The notes beneath the pieces were generated by a model that did not search any database, was not told the DNA's origin, and saw only the letters and a list, made by a program, of their open reading frames with translations. The position numbers were made by a program, and so were the translations under genes. DNA of 64,000 nt from Cellulomonas aerilata (lineage in GTDB: Bacteria; Actinomycetota; Actinomycetes; Actinomycetales; Cellulomonadaceae). This document shows, in pieces, positions 47,669 through 56,010 of the stretch (within the stretch, counting starts at the first letter, position 1; every line of letters starts with the position of its first letter). The stretch is taken from the NCBI RefSeq assembly GCF_007991755.1, contig NZ_BJYY01000016.1, positions 62,001 to 126,000 of the forward strand, read 5' to 3'.

Positions 47669-47974
47669 AGCTGTTCTCCTTCGGAGCGTTAAGCGATCCC
47701 GACTTTCGGGCCGCTCGTCGCAGTGTTCGTCGTCCGCTCCGGTAAGAGACAGCACGGGCGATCACGGGGATCGCGCGCATCAAGACGTGCAAGCACAGCA
47801 ACTTCAAGTGGAGCGTAGCCCATCGACCCCGCAGAGGCGAGGCCTCGGGCGGACCAGGTTCGGTCACGCGGCGGCCGGGCGGCCGCCGGACCGGGCGACC
47901 AGCACCGCCGGCCCACCCCGCAGCGGCCGGCTGCCGGGCGCCGCGACTGCTGCGACCGCCTCCCGATCGAGCGG
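47669..47974 (-). promoter_or_regulatory. cspA 5' leader and promoter region
   Basis: About 300 bases without a gene between cspA and the GGDEF gene. It is richer in A/T than its surroundings. TTGAAG followed after 17 bases by CTTGAT on the minus strand (near 47776-47804) is a possible promoter, which would give cspA a leader of roughly 100 nt. Confidence 0.4.
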
Positions 47975-49558
47975 TCAGGGCCTGTCGGAGACCACGACAC
48001 GATCGCGTCCGCGGTTCTTGGCGCCGTACAGCGCCGCGTCCGCCGCACCGACCCCGCCCACGTCGCTGACCGGGCCCACCCCGATGGAGACGGTCACCCG
48101 CAGCCCGGGCGCCAGGTCGTCCCAGTCCGCCTCCCGGACCGCTGCGTGCAGCCGGGTCGCGAGGGCGCTGGCGGGGCCGAGCTCCGCCCCTGGCACGAGG
48201 ACGACGAACTCGTCCCCGCCGTACCGCACCAGGACGTCGCCCTCCCGGGACCCGGCCCGCAGCATGTGCGCCAGGCGACGCAGGACCTCGTCGCCGACCG
48301 CGTGCGAGAACCGGTCGTTGATCGCCTTGAACTGGTCGACGTCGACGAACAGCGCCAGCCGGGGGCCGACGTCGGTCTCCAGCGCCTCGGTCAGCATGCG
48401 CCGGTTGCCCAGACCCGTGAGCTCGTCGTGGAGCGCGGCCCGCGCCATCCGGTCGGTCTGCGCGGTGAGCTGGCGCAGCCGGTGACGGTCCTGCAGCGCG
48501 GTGAAGCGCCCGGCGCGCTCCGACCACACCCGGCCCAGCGCCTCGCGTCCGAGCTCCGTCCAGGCGTCCACGGCCGGGTGCGGGCCGTGCTCGGCGACGT
48601 CCACCTCGGCGAGGGCCTCCAGCGCGGCCGCCGTCCACGTGCTCCGGCCCAGCCGCCGGGAGTCGGCGATGGCGCCGGTGATCAGGGTGCGGGCCTCGGC
48701 GTGGTCGCCCGCCGCCGAGGCCGCCGCGGCCAGGACGAGGTGCAGCAGGGTGCGCTCGAGCACCTCGCGCCGCACCAGGAACCGGTCCCCCGCGGCTCGG
48801 GCGCGAACGGCCGCGAGCTCGACGTCGCCGAGCCGGCACAGCGCGTACGCCTCGATCACCTCGCCGCGCGCGACCATCTGCGGCTCGTCGGCGATGCCGG
48901 CCAGCCGCGCGAGCCGGCGGGCACGGCGAGCCGCCGTGGCGGACTGCGCCGCGGAGCCGGCTGCGTCGCCGATCAGCCCGAGCGTGGCCGCCCAGTACAG
49001 GCTGAGCAGGGCCTGCTGGTGGACGACGTGCAGGTCGACCTCGGGACGTCCCAGCGGCGCGACGCCGGTGAGCAGCGCGTCGGCCTGCTCGAGGAGGTCC
49101 ACGGCCTGCAGGGCGGCGGCGACCCCCGAGGTCGCCGAGAGGTGCCCGTACCGGCCGGACGGGACGCGCTCGACGAGCCGCACCCCCTCGGCCAGGGCGT
49201 CCATCGCCCGCCCGAGGTTCCCCACCCGGGCGGACGCCTCCGCGAGCAGCGCGTAGGCCTTGGCCCGCCACAGCGGGTCGTCGACCTCCTCGAGCGTCCC
49301 GAGCAGGTCCAGGGCCGCCGTCACCGCCTCGCGGCCGCGACCCAGCTCCAGCAGGGCGGCACCCTCGATGTAGTGCAGGTACAGGACCGTCTGCAGGTCA
49401 CCGGCCGCCAGCGCCACGGTCCGCCACACCCGGCAGTCCTGGACGGCCTGCTCGGCGTACCCCTCGAGCAGCCGTGCGTGCGTCAGGTCCGCGAGCGCGT
49501 CGAACGGCCCGAACTCTGCCCGCACGACGGCGTCCGCCCCCGTGCCCCGTGCGCCCAT
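47975..49558 (-). CDS. Diguanylate cyclase with N-terminal helical-repeat sensor region
   Basis: A 527-residue soluble protein. Residues 1-360 are an all-helical, TPR-like array (for example LLEGYAEQAVQDCRVWRTVALAAGD and AKAYALLAEASARVGNLGRAMDAL). Residues 365-527 are a GGDEF domain (LTGLGNRRMLTEAL; LFVDVDQFKAINDRFSHAVGDEVL; RYGGDEFVV). GGDEF is at 447-451 and an RxxD inhibitory site, REGD, lies exactly five residues upstream at 438-441, so the enzyme should make c-di-GMP and be feedback inhibited. No membrane segment is seen. ATG at 49558 is preceded by GGAG and a TAGGGT -10. Confidence 0.92.
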   Translation of the reverse strand: MGARGTGADAVVRAEFGPFDALADLTHARLLEGYAEQAVQDCRVWRTVALAAGDLQTVLYLHYIEGAALLELGRGREAVTAALDLLGTLEEVDDPLWRAKAYALLAEASARVGNLGRAMDALAEGVRLVERVPSGRYGHLSATSGVAAALQAVDLLEQADALLTGVAPLGRPEVDLHVVHQQALLSLYWAATLGLIGDAAGSAAQSATAARRARRLARLAGIADEPQMVARGEVIEAYALCRLGDVELAAVRARAAGDRFLVRREVLERTLLHLVLAAAASAAGDHAEARTLITGAIADSRRLGRSTWTAAALEALAEVDVAEHGPHPAVDAWTELGREALGRVWSERAGRFTALQDRHRLRQLTAQTDRMARAALHDELTGLGNRRMLTEALETDVGPRLALFVDVDQFKAINDRFSHAVGDEVLRRLAHMLRAGSREGDVLVRYGGDEFVVLVPGAELGPASALATRLHAAVREADWDDLAPGLRVTVSIGVGPVSDVGGVGAADAALYGAKNRGRDRVVVSDRP

Positions 49559-49589
49559 GGCTCCGCTTCCGTCCTCCCCCTGCGATCGC

Positions 49590-49595
49590 ACCCTA
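49590..49595 (-). promoter_or_regulatory. -10 box TAGGGT of the GGDEF gene
   Basis: TAGGGT lies 31 bases upstream of the ATG, giving a short leader of about 25 nt. Confidence 0.5.
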
Positions 49596-49674
49596 GGCGG
49601 GTGCACCCACGGGCGGGGCCCGTGGCGCGGAGGAAAGACAGGCGATTCACCCCGACGCGCGACGTCGGGGCTGG

Positions 49675-50229
49675 TCACCGACCGGCGATGCCCAGCTCGT
49701 CCAGGAGGTACAGGAAGGCGCGCGCGAACGGGTTCCCGCCGACCTCCTCGCGCAGCCGCGGCCAGTCGATCTGCTCGCGCAGGGCCCGGGCCACCGGCAG
49801 CAGCCGGGCGAAGTCGCAGTAGTGCTCCTCCAGCACGAGGAGCTTGGTGGCCAGGATGTCGGTGGCCTCCATGACGGGCATCCGGACCGCCAGGACCGGC
49901 AGCGTGTCGCACCGCTCGAACAAGCCCTCGTCGACCGGCTGCCCGCACATCCGGAACAGGACGTCGACGAGCTGGTCCTGGTGGTACGCCTTGAACAGCC
50001 ACCCCTCGGGCGGGTCCACGATCTCCAGGCCGGCCGCACCGATCGCGGCCTTCGCCTTGTCGATGTCGTCCTCGCGGATGACGAAGTCGGCGTCGTGGTC
50101 GGGCTCGGGGGCGCCGCGGGCCCAGGCGGCATAGCCGCCGCACAGCGCGTGGGGGATGCCGGCCTCGGCCAGGGCCACGGCGGTCAGCCGCAGCCCGTCC
50201 TGCAGGGCCGCACGGGCGTCGTCGGGCAT
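49675..50229 (-). CDS. Nucleotidyltransferase-fold protein
   Basis: A 184-residue protein with a minimal nucleotidyltransferase core. The motif is ALCGGYAAWARGAPEPDHDADFVI (the GG followed by the DxD of this superfamily), with a third acidic residue likely in DQLVDVLF. A C-terminal helical part (ATKLLVLEEHYCDFARLLPVARAL) is like that of AbiEii-type or aminoglycoside adenylyltransferase-like proteins. No antitoxin partner is adjacent, so a toxin role is not supported. TAGACC 7 bases before the ATG is a weak leaderless -10. Divergent from the next gene with 58 bases between starts. Confidence 0.8.
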   Translation of the reverse strand: MPDDARAALQDGLRLTAVALAEAGIPHALCGGYAAWARGAPEPDHDADFVIREDDIDKAKAAIGAAGLEIVDPPEGWLFKAYHQDQLVDVLFRMCGQPVDEGLFERCDTLPVLAVRMPVMEATDILATKLLVLEEHYCDFARLLPVARALREQIDWPRLREEVGGNPFARAFLYLLDELGIAGR

Positions 50230-50287
50230 GGCCTGAGGTCTACACGACGGGATGCGCCCGCGCAGGTCGAGAGGGCAGGATCGGGCG

Positions 50288-51076
50288 ATGCGCCTGGCGA
50301 CGTTCAACATCCTCCACGGACGCTCCCCGGCGGACGGCCGGGTGGATCTCGACCGCTTCGGCGACGCGGTCCGGCGCCTGGACGCCGACGTGCTGGGGCT
50401 GCAGGAGGTCGACCGGGACCAGCCCCGCTCGCACGGCGCCGACCTCACCGCCGTCGCGGCGGAGGCGATGGGCGCGCCGCACCACCGGTTCGTCGCGACG
50501 CTCGCGGGCACGCCGGACCTGTGGTCGGCCGCGACGGGCGACCTGCAGCCGCGGACCGCCGGCTACGGCATCGCCCTGCTCAGCCGCATCCCCGTGCTGT
50601 CCTGGCACGCGCTGGCCCTGCCGGCCCTGCGCGGGACCGTGCCTGTGATCTTCCCCGGGCGGCGCCGCCCCGTGCTCGTCCGGGACGAGCCGCGGGCCGC
50701 GGTGGCAGCCGTCGTCGACGCCCCGGAGGGCCCGGTGACCGTGGTCGCCACGCACCTGACGTTCATCCCGGGGTGGAACGCGGTGCAGCTGCGCCGGCTG
50801 GTGCGGCTGGTGCGGGACCTGCCGCGGCCGGTGGTCGTCATGGGGGACCTCAACCTCGACGGCGCCGCCCCCGCCCGGCTGAGCAGGATGCGGCCGCTGG
50901 CGACCGCCGCGACGTTCCCGGTGACCGAGCCCGCGCGCCAGCTCGACCACATCCTGGCCGACGGCCCGCTCACCACGGTGTCGAGCGCCGCGGTCGACAC
51001 CGGGCTGTCCGACCACCGCGCCCTGGTCGCGGACGTCCTGGTCGGTGCCCGGCTCGGTGACCAGGTGGGTCAGTAG
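50288..51076 (+). CDS. Endonuclease/exonuclease/phosphatase family protein
   Basis: A 262-residue member of the EEP (DNase I-like) superfamily. MRLATFNILHGRSPADG carries the metal Asn, VLGLQEVDRDQPRSHG the Glu, THLTFIPGWNAVQ the His, VVMGDLNLDG the Asp-Asn pair, and GLSDHRALVADV the terminal Asp-His. The substrate could be DNA, a phospholipid or an inositol phosphate; no specific group can be named. ATG at 50288 matches the family start. A CAGGAT six bases upstream is a possible -10. Its stop codon region overlaps the converging gene by 7 bases. Confidence 0.92.
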   Translation: MRLATFNILHGRSPADGRVDLDRFGDAVRRLDADVLGLQEVDRDQPRSHGADLTAVAAEAMGAPHHRFVATLAGTPDLWSAATGDLQPRTAGYGIALLSRIPVLSWHALALPALRGTVPVIFPGRRRPVLVRDEPRAAVAAVVDAPEGPVTVVATHLTFIPGWNAVQLRRLVRLVRDLPRPVVVMGDLNLDGAAPARLSRMRPLATAATFPVTEPARQLDHILADGPLTTVSSAAVDTGLSDHRALVADVLVGARLGDQVGQ

Positions 51077-51564
51077 TCCTCGTCCTCGAGCTCCATGCTG
51101 AACCAGACGGTCTTGCCGTCCGGGCCGATCTCGACGCCCCAGTCGCCGGCGAGCGCCTGGACGAGGGCCATGCCGCGGCCGCTGGCGGCCGACGGCTCGG
51201 GGTGGCGCACGACCGGTGAGGTGGAGCTGTCGTCGCTCACGCTGACGTACACGTGGCGGGAGTCGGTCCACGCGCGGACCCGGATGGAGCCGTCCGCAGG
51301 GCCGTGGACGGCCGCGTTGGCGACGACCTCGGCGGTCAGCAGCTCGACCACCTGGTTCTGCGACCCGGTCACGCCGGCGGCGGCGATGGTGTGGATGACC
51401 CAGTGCCGCGCGATGCGGGCGGACGAGCGCTCCGGCGGCAGGGACAGCTCGGCGGCGGCGTCCGCGGCGGGCACCGGGTTGCGCGGCGCGTCCTCCGACA
51501 GCCCGCCGGTGATCAGGCGGAACGGGTGCGGCCTGCGCTCGCGTCGCGGCGGCGTCCCGGTCAT
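51070..51564 (-). CDS. RsbW-like ATP-binding protein (anti-sigma kinase type)
   Basis: A 164-residue GHKL/HATPase protein of the stand-alone RsbW/SpoIIAB type, common in actinobacteria. VVELLTAEVVANAAVHGPADGSIRVRAW holds the N-box Asn and SAASGRGMALVQALAGDWGVE the G-box. About 35 N-terminal residues are variable. Such proteins phosphorylate anti-anti-sigma factors or bind sigma factors, but no partner gene is adjacent. The ATG lacks an obvious ribosome binding site. The 3' end overlaps the converging EEP gene by 7 bases. Confidence 0.9.
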   Translation of the reverse strand: MTGTPPRRERRPHPFRLITGGLSEDAPRNPVPAADAAAELSLPPERSSARIARHWVIHTIAAAGVTGSQNQVVELLTAEVVANAAVHGPADGSIRVRAWTDSRHVYVSVSDDSSTSPVVRHPEPSAASGRGMALVQALAGDWGVEIGPDGKTVWFSMELEDEDY

Positions 51565-51786
51565 CGGCGGCACACCCGCCGGCCGGGTGCGCCCTGCTCG
51601 CGAGGGCCTGCTCCGGCGGACACGGTGGGGACGGCACGACGCGTCTGGGAGCGGAGCATGTCTCCACTCTGCCTGACCCGGCCGGGCCCGTCGCGACGAG
51701 AGGCCCGGTCGGGACAGGTCGGGCGGGGCCGGCACGCGGTCACCGCCGCCCCAGGACGGCCGCCGCGGTCGGCCGCCGCGGCGACG

Positions 51787-52014
51787 TCACTGCGGGCGCG
51801 GCGCGTACCGCTCGGACGGCATGAGGACCCACAGCACCGGGTAGACGATGAGCTGGCTGCCCGGCAGCACCATGAGCGCCAGCAGGAACAGCACGCGGGT
51901 GGGCCAGGGGTCGATCCCGAACCGGCGCCCCAGACCGGCCAGCACGCCGCCCAGGACGCGGTTGCCGAGCGGGCGGTACAGGCCTTGCCGGCCCAGGCTC
52001 TCGTGGACGTTCAC
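51787..52014 (-). CDS. PspC-domain small membrane protein
   Basis: A 75-residue protein with a PspC domain: LYRPLGNRVLGGVLAGLGRRFGIDPWPTRVLFLLALMVLPGSQLIVYPVLWVLMPSE, in which an amphipathic part is followed by a hairpin of membrane segments. PspC proteins take part in membrane-stress sensing. Start: GTG at 52014 with a GAGAGAGA purine tract upstream. No psp partner is in the window. Confidence 0.9.
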   Translation of the reverse strand: MNVHESLGRQGLYRPLGNRVLGGVLAGLGRRFGIDPWPTRVLFLLALMVLPGSQLIVYPVLWVLMPSERYAPRPQ

Positions 52015-52408
52015 CGGTGTCTCTCTCTCGGGTGGTGAGCTGTCGCAGGCTGTCGCGACCGGACCAGTCTGACGACCCGCCGGCGCGCCGCGGTATCGGG
52101 GACCACCCGGACGCGCCCCGGACCGCCCCCGGATCCGTCCCGGACCCCGCCCCGCGACCCGCCGCTCGACCGGGCCCCGATCTGCCCCTGGACCTGCCGC
52201 GGCCTGCCCGCGCGGAGCACCCGTGGACCGGCCCCGATCGGCCCTCGTCCGCCGCCGCCCGGAGCCTCGGCGGGGCCGCGGAGGTTCACCCGTTCGGGCC
52301 AAGGACACCTGGCGTTCACCGTGTGTACTCTGCAGCTCCCAACCCGGTCGACCCCCCGTCGACGTCGTGCGGTGGCACCTTCGTCACTTCATCGACCGGG
52401 AGACCCCC
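52015..52408. promoter_or_regulatory. Divergent regulatory region between PspC and phosphotransferase genes
   Basis: No gene seen. TACTCT at 52326-52331 (plus strand) is a plausible -10 for the phosphotransferase gene with a leader of about 70 nt. Two GTCGAC words (52347-52352, 52358-52363) can pair as a small hairpin in that leader. GTTCACC occurs twice, 30 bases apart (52284, 52314), upstream of the -10. Confidence 0.4.
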
Positions 52409-53404
52409 ATGGCCCTGACCCTCCCCGCGCGCGCGGCGACCGCTCCGCCCGCCGCCCCGGAGGCCCTCCCCGACCTCGTCGCCCCCGCCGGCGTGACCGT
52501 CGTCGACCCTGCGCACGGCTCGGACGGCGCGGCCGACGAGCTGGGGATCCTGTCGACCACGCACCGGGACGTCCTGCCGCTGCCGACGTCGACCTGGGGA
52601 GTCCCCGAGGCGCGAGAGGCCCTGGCCGAGGCACGGCTGGTGCTCCCCGTGCCGCTGCGTCGGGCGCGGGTGGTCAGCGCGCTCACCACGGTGGTGCTCC
52701 GGGCCGGGCAGCACGCCGTCAAGGTCTACCCCCCGGGTACCGACGCGGCGCACCTGGCTCGCATCGGCGAGGCGCTCGACGGCTCGCAGACGGCACTGGT
52801 GCCGCTGTGCGCACCCGTCGTGACGTCGTCCGGCGTCGTCAGCGTCTCCCCGTGGCTGAGCAGCAGCCGGCCCGTCGGCTGGGCCGACACCGGCGCCCTC
52901 CTGCGCCGCTTCCACGACGCGCACGCCGCCGCAGACGTCCCCGCGTGGGACCCGCTGCGCCGGCTGGTGGCGCTCGCCGCGCACCTGCCCGACGACGCCG
53001 CCGCCGTCCTGCTCGACGCCCGGGTCGCGCTGCTGGAGGCCCTGGGCGGCCTGCACTCGCCGCTCGGCGTCGGGGTGGTGCACGGCGACGTGTCCCCGGC
53101 CAACGTCATGCGGCGCCCGGGCGGGCCGGTGCTCATCGACCTGGACTTCGTCGCCCTCGCACCGCGGGAGTACGACCTGACCAGCGCCGCCCGTCGCTTC
53201 GTCGCGGGCGAGATCGACGCCGCGACGTACCACGGCTTCTGCTCCGCCTACGGCGCCGACGTGCTGCCGTGGGACGGCCGGGTGGTGCTGGACCGCATCG
53301 CGCTGCTGGGCGGCGTGGCGTTCCGGATCTGGGACGACACCCGGCGCGGGACGCCGCTGGAGTGGCTCGACGACGCCGTGCGGGAGTGGCGCACGCCCCT
53401 GTGA
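52409..53404 (+). CDS. Aminoglycoside phosphotransferase-fold kinase
   Basis: A 331-residue APH/choline-kinase-like protein. The catalytic loop is GVVHGDVSPANVMRR (HGDxxxxN) and the metal Asp is in VLIDLDFVAL. HAVKVYPPGTDAAHLARIGEAL contains the ATP-contacting Lys, and WDDTRRGTPLEWLDDAV is near the end. Pro/Ala-rich sequence precedes the kinase. Resistance is not implied: most chromosomal members phosphorylate sugars, choline or unknown metabolites. GGGAG lies 6 bases before the ATG. Confidence 0.88.
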   Translation: MALTLPARAATAPPAAPEALPDLVAPAGVTVVDPAHGSDGAADELGILSTTHRDVLPLPTSTWGVPEAREALAEARLVLPVPLRRARVVSALTTVVLRAGQHAVKVYPPGTDAAHLARIGEALDGSQTALVPLCAPVVTSSGVVSVSPWLSSSRPVGWADTGALLRRFHDAHAAADVPAWDPLRRLVALAAHLPDDAAAVLLDARVALLEALGGLHSPLGVGVVHGDVSPANVMRRPGGPVLIDLDFVALAPREYDLTSAARRFVAGEIDAATYHGFCSAYGADVLPWDGRVVLDRIALLGGVAFRIWDDTRRGTPLEWLDDAVREWRTPL

Positions 53405-53413
53405 CGACGCCGG

Positions 53414-53433
53414 CGGGGTCGGGCTCGACCCCG
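53414..53433. terminator. 8-bp hairpin between converging genes
   Basis: CGGGGTCG (53414-53421) pairs with CGACCCCG (53426-53433) around GGCT, just after the phosphotransferase stop. Confidence 0.6.
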
Positions 53434-53439
53434 GGGCCG

Positions 53440-53931
53440 TCACGCCGGGGCGGGCAGGGACTCCAGCCAGGCCGCGAACGACTCGTTGTTGACCGTCCCC
53501 CGGCGCCGTTCCTGCACGTAGCGCATGGCGTCGCCCCCGGGCAGGCCCAGCAGCTCACGGACGACGAGCGAGGCCATCAGGCCGGAGCGGTTGCGTCCGA
53601 ACGTGCAGTGCACGAGCACGCGGTAGCCGTCCTCGATGAGGCCGGCGACCAGCGTGGCGTACCGCAGGGTGATCGCCGGGTCCGGGACGTCCTCCCCGTC
53701 CACCAGCGGGGACTTGAGGTACACGAGCCCCTCGGTCGCACCGGCCGGGGGGTAGGTGTCCGGGTCGGCGAAGTCGAAGACCGCCGTGATGCCCGCGTCG
53801 CGGACCCAGTCGTAGTCGACGGGGCACCCGCCCTGCCACAGCCGACCGGGGACGAGCTCGGTGGGCGGATCGGCCGGCTCCACCCCGGGGAGGTCGACGG
53901 GATCGGTGGTCAGCGCGAGCTCCTCGGTCAC
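53440..53931 (-). CDS. Dual-specificity/tyrosine protein phosphatase
   Basis: A 163-residue cysteine phosphatase with the P-loop VLVHCTFGRNRSGLMASL (HCx5RS) and an upstream general-acid candidate in PLVDGEDVPDP. RLWQGGCPVDYDWVRDAGITAVFDFADP is the N-terminal fold signature of the DUSP group. The target (protein or phosphoinositide) cannot be inferred. The GTG start is 6 bases downstream of TAGGCT, a leaderless arrangement. Confidence 0.9.
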   Translation of the reverse strand: MTEELALTTDPVDLPGVEPADPPTELVPGRLWQGGCPVDYDWVRDAGITAVFDFADPDTYPPAGATEGLVYLKSPLVDGEDVPDPAITLRYATLVAGLIEDGYRVLVHCTFGRNRSGLMASLVVRELLGLPGGDAMRYVQERRRGTVNNESFAAWLESLPAPA

Positions 53932-53937
53932 CGGGCG

Positions 53938-53943
53938 AGCCTA
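53938..53943 (-). promoter_or_regulatory. -10 box TAGGCT, leaderless start
   Basis: TAGGCT ends 6 bases before the GTG of the phosphatase gene. Confidence 0.55.
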
Positions 53944-54038
53944 ACCACGCCCGCGCCCGGTGCGCCCGGCGGACGCGGACGACCGCCCGGCACGGTCACC
54001 CGGCCGCGTGCACACGGCACGTCCTGAGTGCGCTCCCC

Positions 54039-54155
54039 GCCGAGTGCCACGTCCCGGACGCATCCGCGGCGCCCGAGGGTCCACACCGTCGCACTCGGCA
54101 CGTGGCACGTGGGGGGGAGGGGCGCGCACCCTGCCGAGTGCGACGTCGTGGACCC
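54039..54155. repeat. Cluster of related 23-bp words in an intergenic region
   Basis: Three copies of a word beginning GCCGAGTGC: plus orientation at 54039-54061, minus at 54077-54099, plus at 54133-54155. The last two are inverted with 21 of 23 matches and could form a long stem with a 33-nt loop. Fragments such as GGCACGTGGCACGTG lie between them. Confidence 0.6.
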
Positions 54156-54197
54156 GGCCACGTGCACGCGGCGGCGGGCGATGTGGGTGGCGTCGCC

Positions 54198-54203
54198 TAC
54201 CCT
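54198..54203 (+). promoter_or_regulatory. -10 box TACCCT, leaderless start
   Basis: TACCCT ends 6 bases before the GTG at 54210. Confidence 0.5.
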
Positions 54204-54209
54204 CGCGAC

Positions 54210-54488
54210 GTGAGCAAAGTCGACGCGCAGCGCGCCATGAAGGCCGCCCGCCACGCCCAGACGTCCCCCGCGCCGGCAGCACGCCCGACGACGCCGGCCG
54301 TGGCCCCGGCTGCGCCCGCCTCCCGACCGGCGCGCGCGACGTCCGGCACGGGGACGCCCGCGGGGGCCGGTGCGTCGACGGCGTCCGGCTCCGCCCCCGC
54401 CGCGGCGACGTGCGGGCACCGCAACATGGCCGGCAAGGAGTGCCGCCGGCCCGCGGGCCACGCCGAGAAGAGCCACCGCTACAGCTGA
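54210..54488 (+). CDS. Small Ala/Pro-rich protein with Cys/His-containing C-terminus
   Basis: A 92-residue protein. A basic amphipathic helix (VSKVDAQRAMKAARHAQ) is followed by an Ala/Pro/Thr linker and a conserved-looking end, AATCGHRNMAGKECRRPAGHAEKSHRYS. The two Cys and several His could bind a metal ion. The end resembles short zinc-knuckle-like tails in other actinobacterial hypothetical proteins. A TACCCT box 6 bases before the GTG supports this start. Function unknown. Confidence 0.6.
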   Translation: MSKVDAQRAMKAARHAQTSPAPAARPTTPAVAPAAPASRPARATSGTGTPAGAGASTASGSAPAAATCGHRNMAGKECRRPAGHAEKSHRYS

Positions 54489-54507
54489 CCGACGCGCGCC
54501 CGCCCGA

Positions 54508-54531
54508 CCGGCTGCCCGGCCGGGCAGCCGG
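54508..54531. terminator. Perfect 24-nt palindrome, terminator-like
   Basis: CCGGCTGCCCGG (54508-54519) is followed directly by its reverse complement, between converging genes. Part of the sequence (CGGGCAGCCGGCGCCG) recurs about 34 bases downstream. Confidence 0.6.
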
Positions 54532-54576
54532 CGCCGGTCAGGCGGGCGCTGCGCCGGGCAGCCGGCGCCGAGCCGG

Positions 54577-55167
54577 TCAGGCCACCCCACCCGGGGTGCC
54601 CGGGTCGTCCGAGGTCACCGGGTCGCCCGCCGTGTCGCCGTACGGCGCCACGGCCGGCTCCGCCGGAGCCGTCGCGTCCGCTCCGGCCCGGCGGCCGACC
54701 TCGATCGCTGCCGTCGACGCGATCGCGCCGGCGAGCAGGGCGAAGACGCCCCAGGCCGTGCCCTTGCGCTCCGTGCCCAGCAGCGCGTCGAGGGACACCG
54801 AGCCCGGCCCGTCCTCCGCGAGCGCGACCAGCGCCGCGATGAGCGCGACGTTGTACTCGTAGCCGCCGTTGGCCGCCCACGGGCCGTTGGGCAGGTGCAC
54901 CTTGCGGACCGCGGTGATCATCGTGCCGATGAGCGCGGCGCAGGCGAACGGGGTGGCGAGCCCTGTCAGCAGGAGCGCACCCCCACCCGCCTCGGACACG
55001 CCGGCGGCGTAGGCGTTGCGCCGCGACGGGTGCATGTCCAGCGACTCCATCATGCCGCTCGTGCCCTCGATGCCGGGGCCGCCGAACGAGCCGAAGAGCT
55101 TCTGGGCGCCGTGCCCGATGAAGAGAGACCCGATGACCGTCCGGGCCAGGAATCGACCGATGTGCAT
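54577..55167 (-). CDS. DoxX family membrane protein
   Basis: A 196-residue four-helix membrane protein of the DoxX family: RFLARTVIGSLFIGHGAQKLFGSFGGPG at the start, AAGVSEAGGGALLLTGLATPFACAALIGTMITAV, and HLPNGPWAANGGYEYNVALIAALVAL near the middle. Some mycobacterial DoxX proteins form a membrane-associated oxidoreductase complex with SodA and SseA against oxidative stress; neither partner is here. The C-terminal 35 residues are Pro/Asp-rich. AAGGACGAG precedes the ATG. Confidence 0.92.
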   Translation of the reverse strand: MHIGRFLARTVIGSLFIGHGAQKLFGSFGGPGIEGTSGMMESLDMHPSRRNAYAAGVSEAGGGALLLTGLATPFACAALIGTMITAVRKVHLPNGPWAANGGYEYNVALIAALVALAEDGPGSVSLDALLGTERKGTAWGVFALLAGAIASTAAIEVGRRAGADATAPAEPAVAPYGDTAGDPVTSDDPGTPGGVA

Positions 55168-55259
55168 GGCTCGTCCTTGTGTCGTCCCGGCGTCGAGCGG
55201 CTGCTGCGACACCCGGACGATCGTCCCGCCGTTGCGCCGCCGTCGCCCCTTGGGGGAAG

Positions 55260-55820
55260 TCAGCGGGCGCGGACGACGACCGAGCTGAGCAGCTTGTCGG
55301 CGAACGTCTGCTTGTCCCGGTCCCACAGCGGCCACAGGTACCCGAGGTAGAGCACGCCGTCGAGCAGGTGCGCGACGTCCCGGCCGAACGCCGCACCGGC
55401 ACCGATGGGGGCGCCGGTCCGGGACCCCACGAGCCGGATCCCCAGCGCCTTCTTGCCGAGCGACTGCCCGGTGCGTCCCTGGCGCAGGAACCGGTTCCAG
55501 ATCCCCAGGACGATGCTCGTCAGGAGCCCCAGCCAGACCGCGACCATGCCGGCCGCGGTGAAGCTCCGGGAGGGCTCCCCGAGCTGGTCCACGCCCGGCG
55601 TGCTCAGCAGCAGGCCGATCATCCCGCCGGCGAAGTACGGAACCCCGACGACGAGCTGGTCGAGGACGGACGCGCCGACCCGGCTCCACCACCCGGCGAG
55701 CTCGCGGGGCGGGGGTGCCGGCTGCCAGGCCTGGACGGGGGCTGCGCCGTCGGGCGCTCCGGGGTACGGCGACGGGTACGGCGTCGCGCCGTACGGCGTG
55801 GTGGTGGCGTCGTTGCTCAT
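55260..55820 (-). CDS. RDD family membrane protein
   Basis: A 186-residue protein with a Pro/Tyr/Gly-rich N-terminal tail (PYGATPYPSPYPGAPDG) and an RDD domain: ELAGWWSRVGASVLDQLVVG opens the first span; IWNRFLRQGRTGQSLGKKALGIRLV is the conserved loop; AFGRDVAHLLDGVLYLGYLWPLWDRDKQTFADKLLSSVVV closes it. Function is generally unknown; some members are ion-transport related. GAGGAG lies 4 bases before the ATG. A CATACT box (55875-55880) is a candidate -10. Confidence 0.92.
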   Translation of the reverse strand: MSNDATTTPYGATPYPSPYPGAPDGAAPVQAWQPAPPPRELAGWWSRVGASVLDQLVVGVPYFAGGMIGLLLSTPGVDQLGEPSRSFTAAGMVAVWLGLLTSIVLGIWNRFLRQGRTGQSLGKKALGIRLVGSRTGAPIGAGAAFGRDVAHLLDGVLYLGYLWPLWDRDKQTFADKLLSSVVVRAR

Positions 55821-55991
55821 GGTGCTCCTCGCACGGCGGGTCGGCCCGAGACGGTCCGGCCGACGGTCGCGTGGAGTATGGCGAGGGCGAGGCCGGGCTC
55901 GCGAACCGGGTCCCCCGGATGGCTCACCGGCCGCCCGGCGCGACCGCGGTGTGACCAGACGCACGGGCCCCCGCGTTGCCGCGCCCCTGGG

Positions 55992-56007
55992 GTGAGTGTG
56001 TACTCAC
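55992..56007. promoter_or_regulatory. GTGAGT-N4-ACTCAC palindrome, candidate TetR operator
   Basis: A 16-bp interrupted palindrome ends 3 bases before the TetR start codon and overlaps its apparent -10 (TGTACT). Position and length fit an autoregulatory TetR operator. Confidence 0.5.
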
Positions 56008-56010
56008 ACA

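Noticed and set aside
49675-50229. Toxin-antitoxin module based on the nucleotidyltransferase fold
   Set aside because: The neighbouring genes are an EEP hydrolase and a GGDEF protein; no antitoxin-like gene is adjacent.
52409-53404. Antibiotic-resistance aminoglycoside kinase
   Set aside because: Only the general kinase fold is supported; chromosomal members usually act on other substrates.
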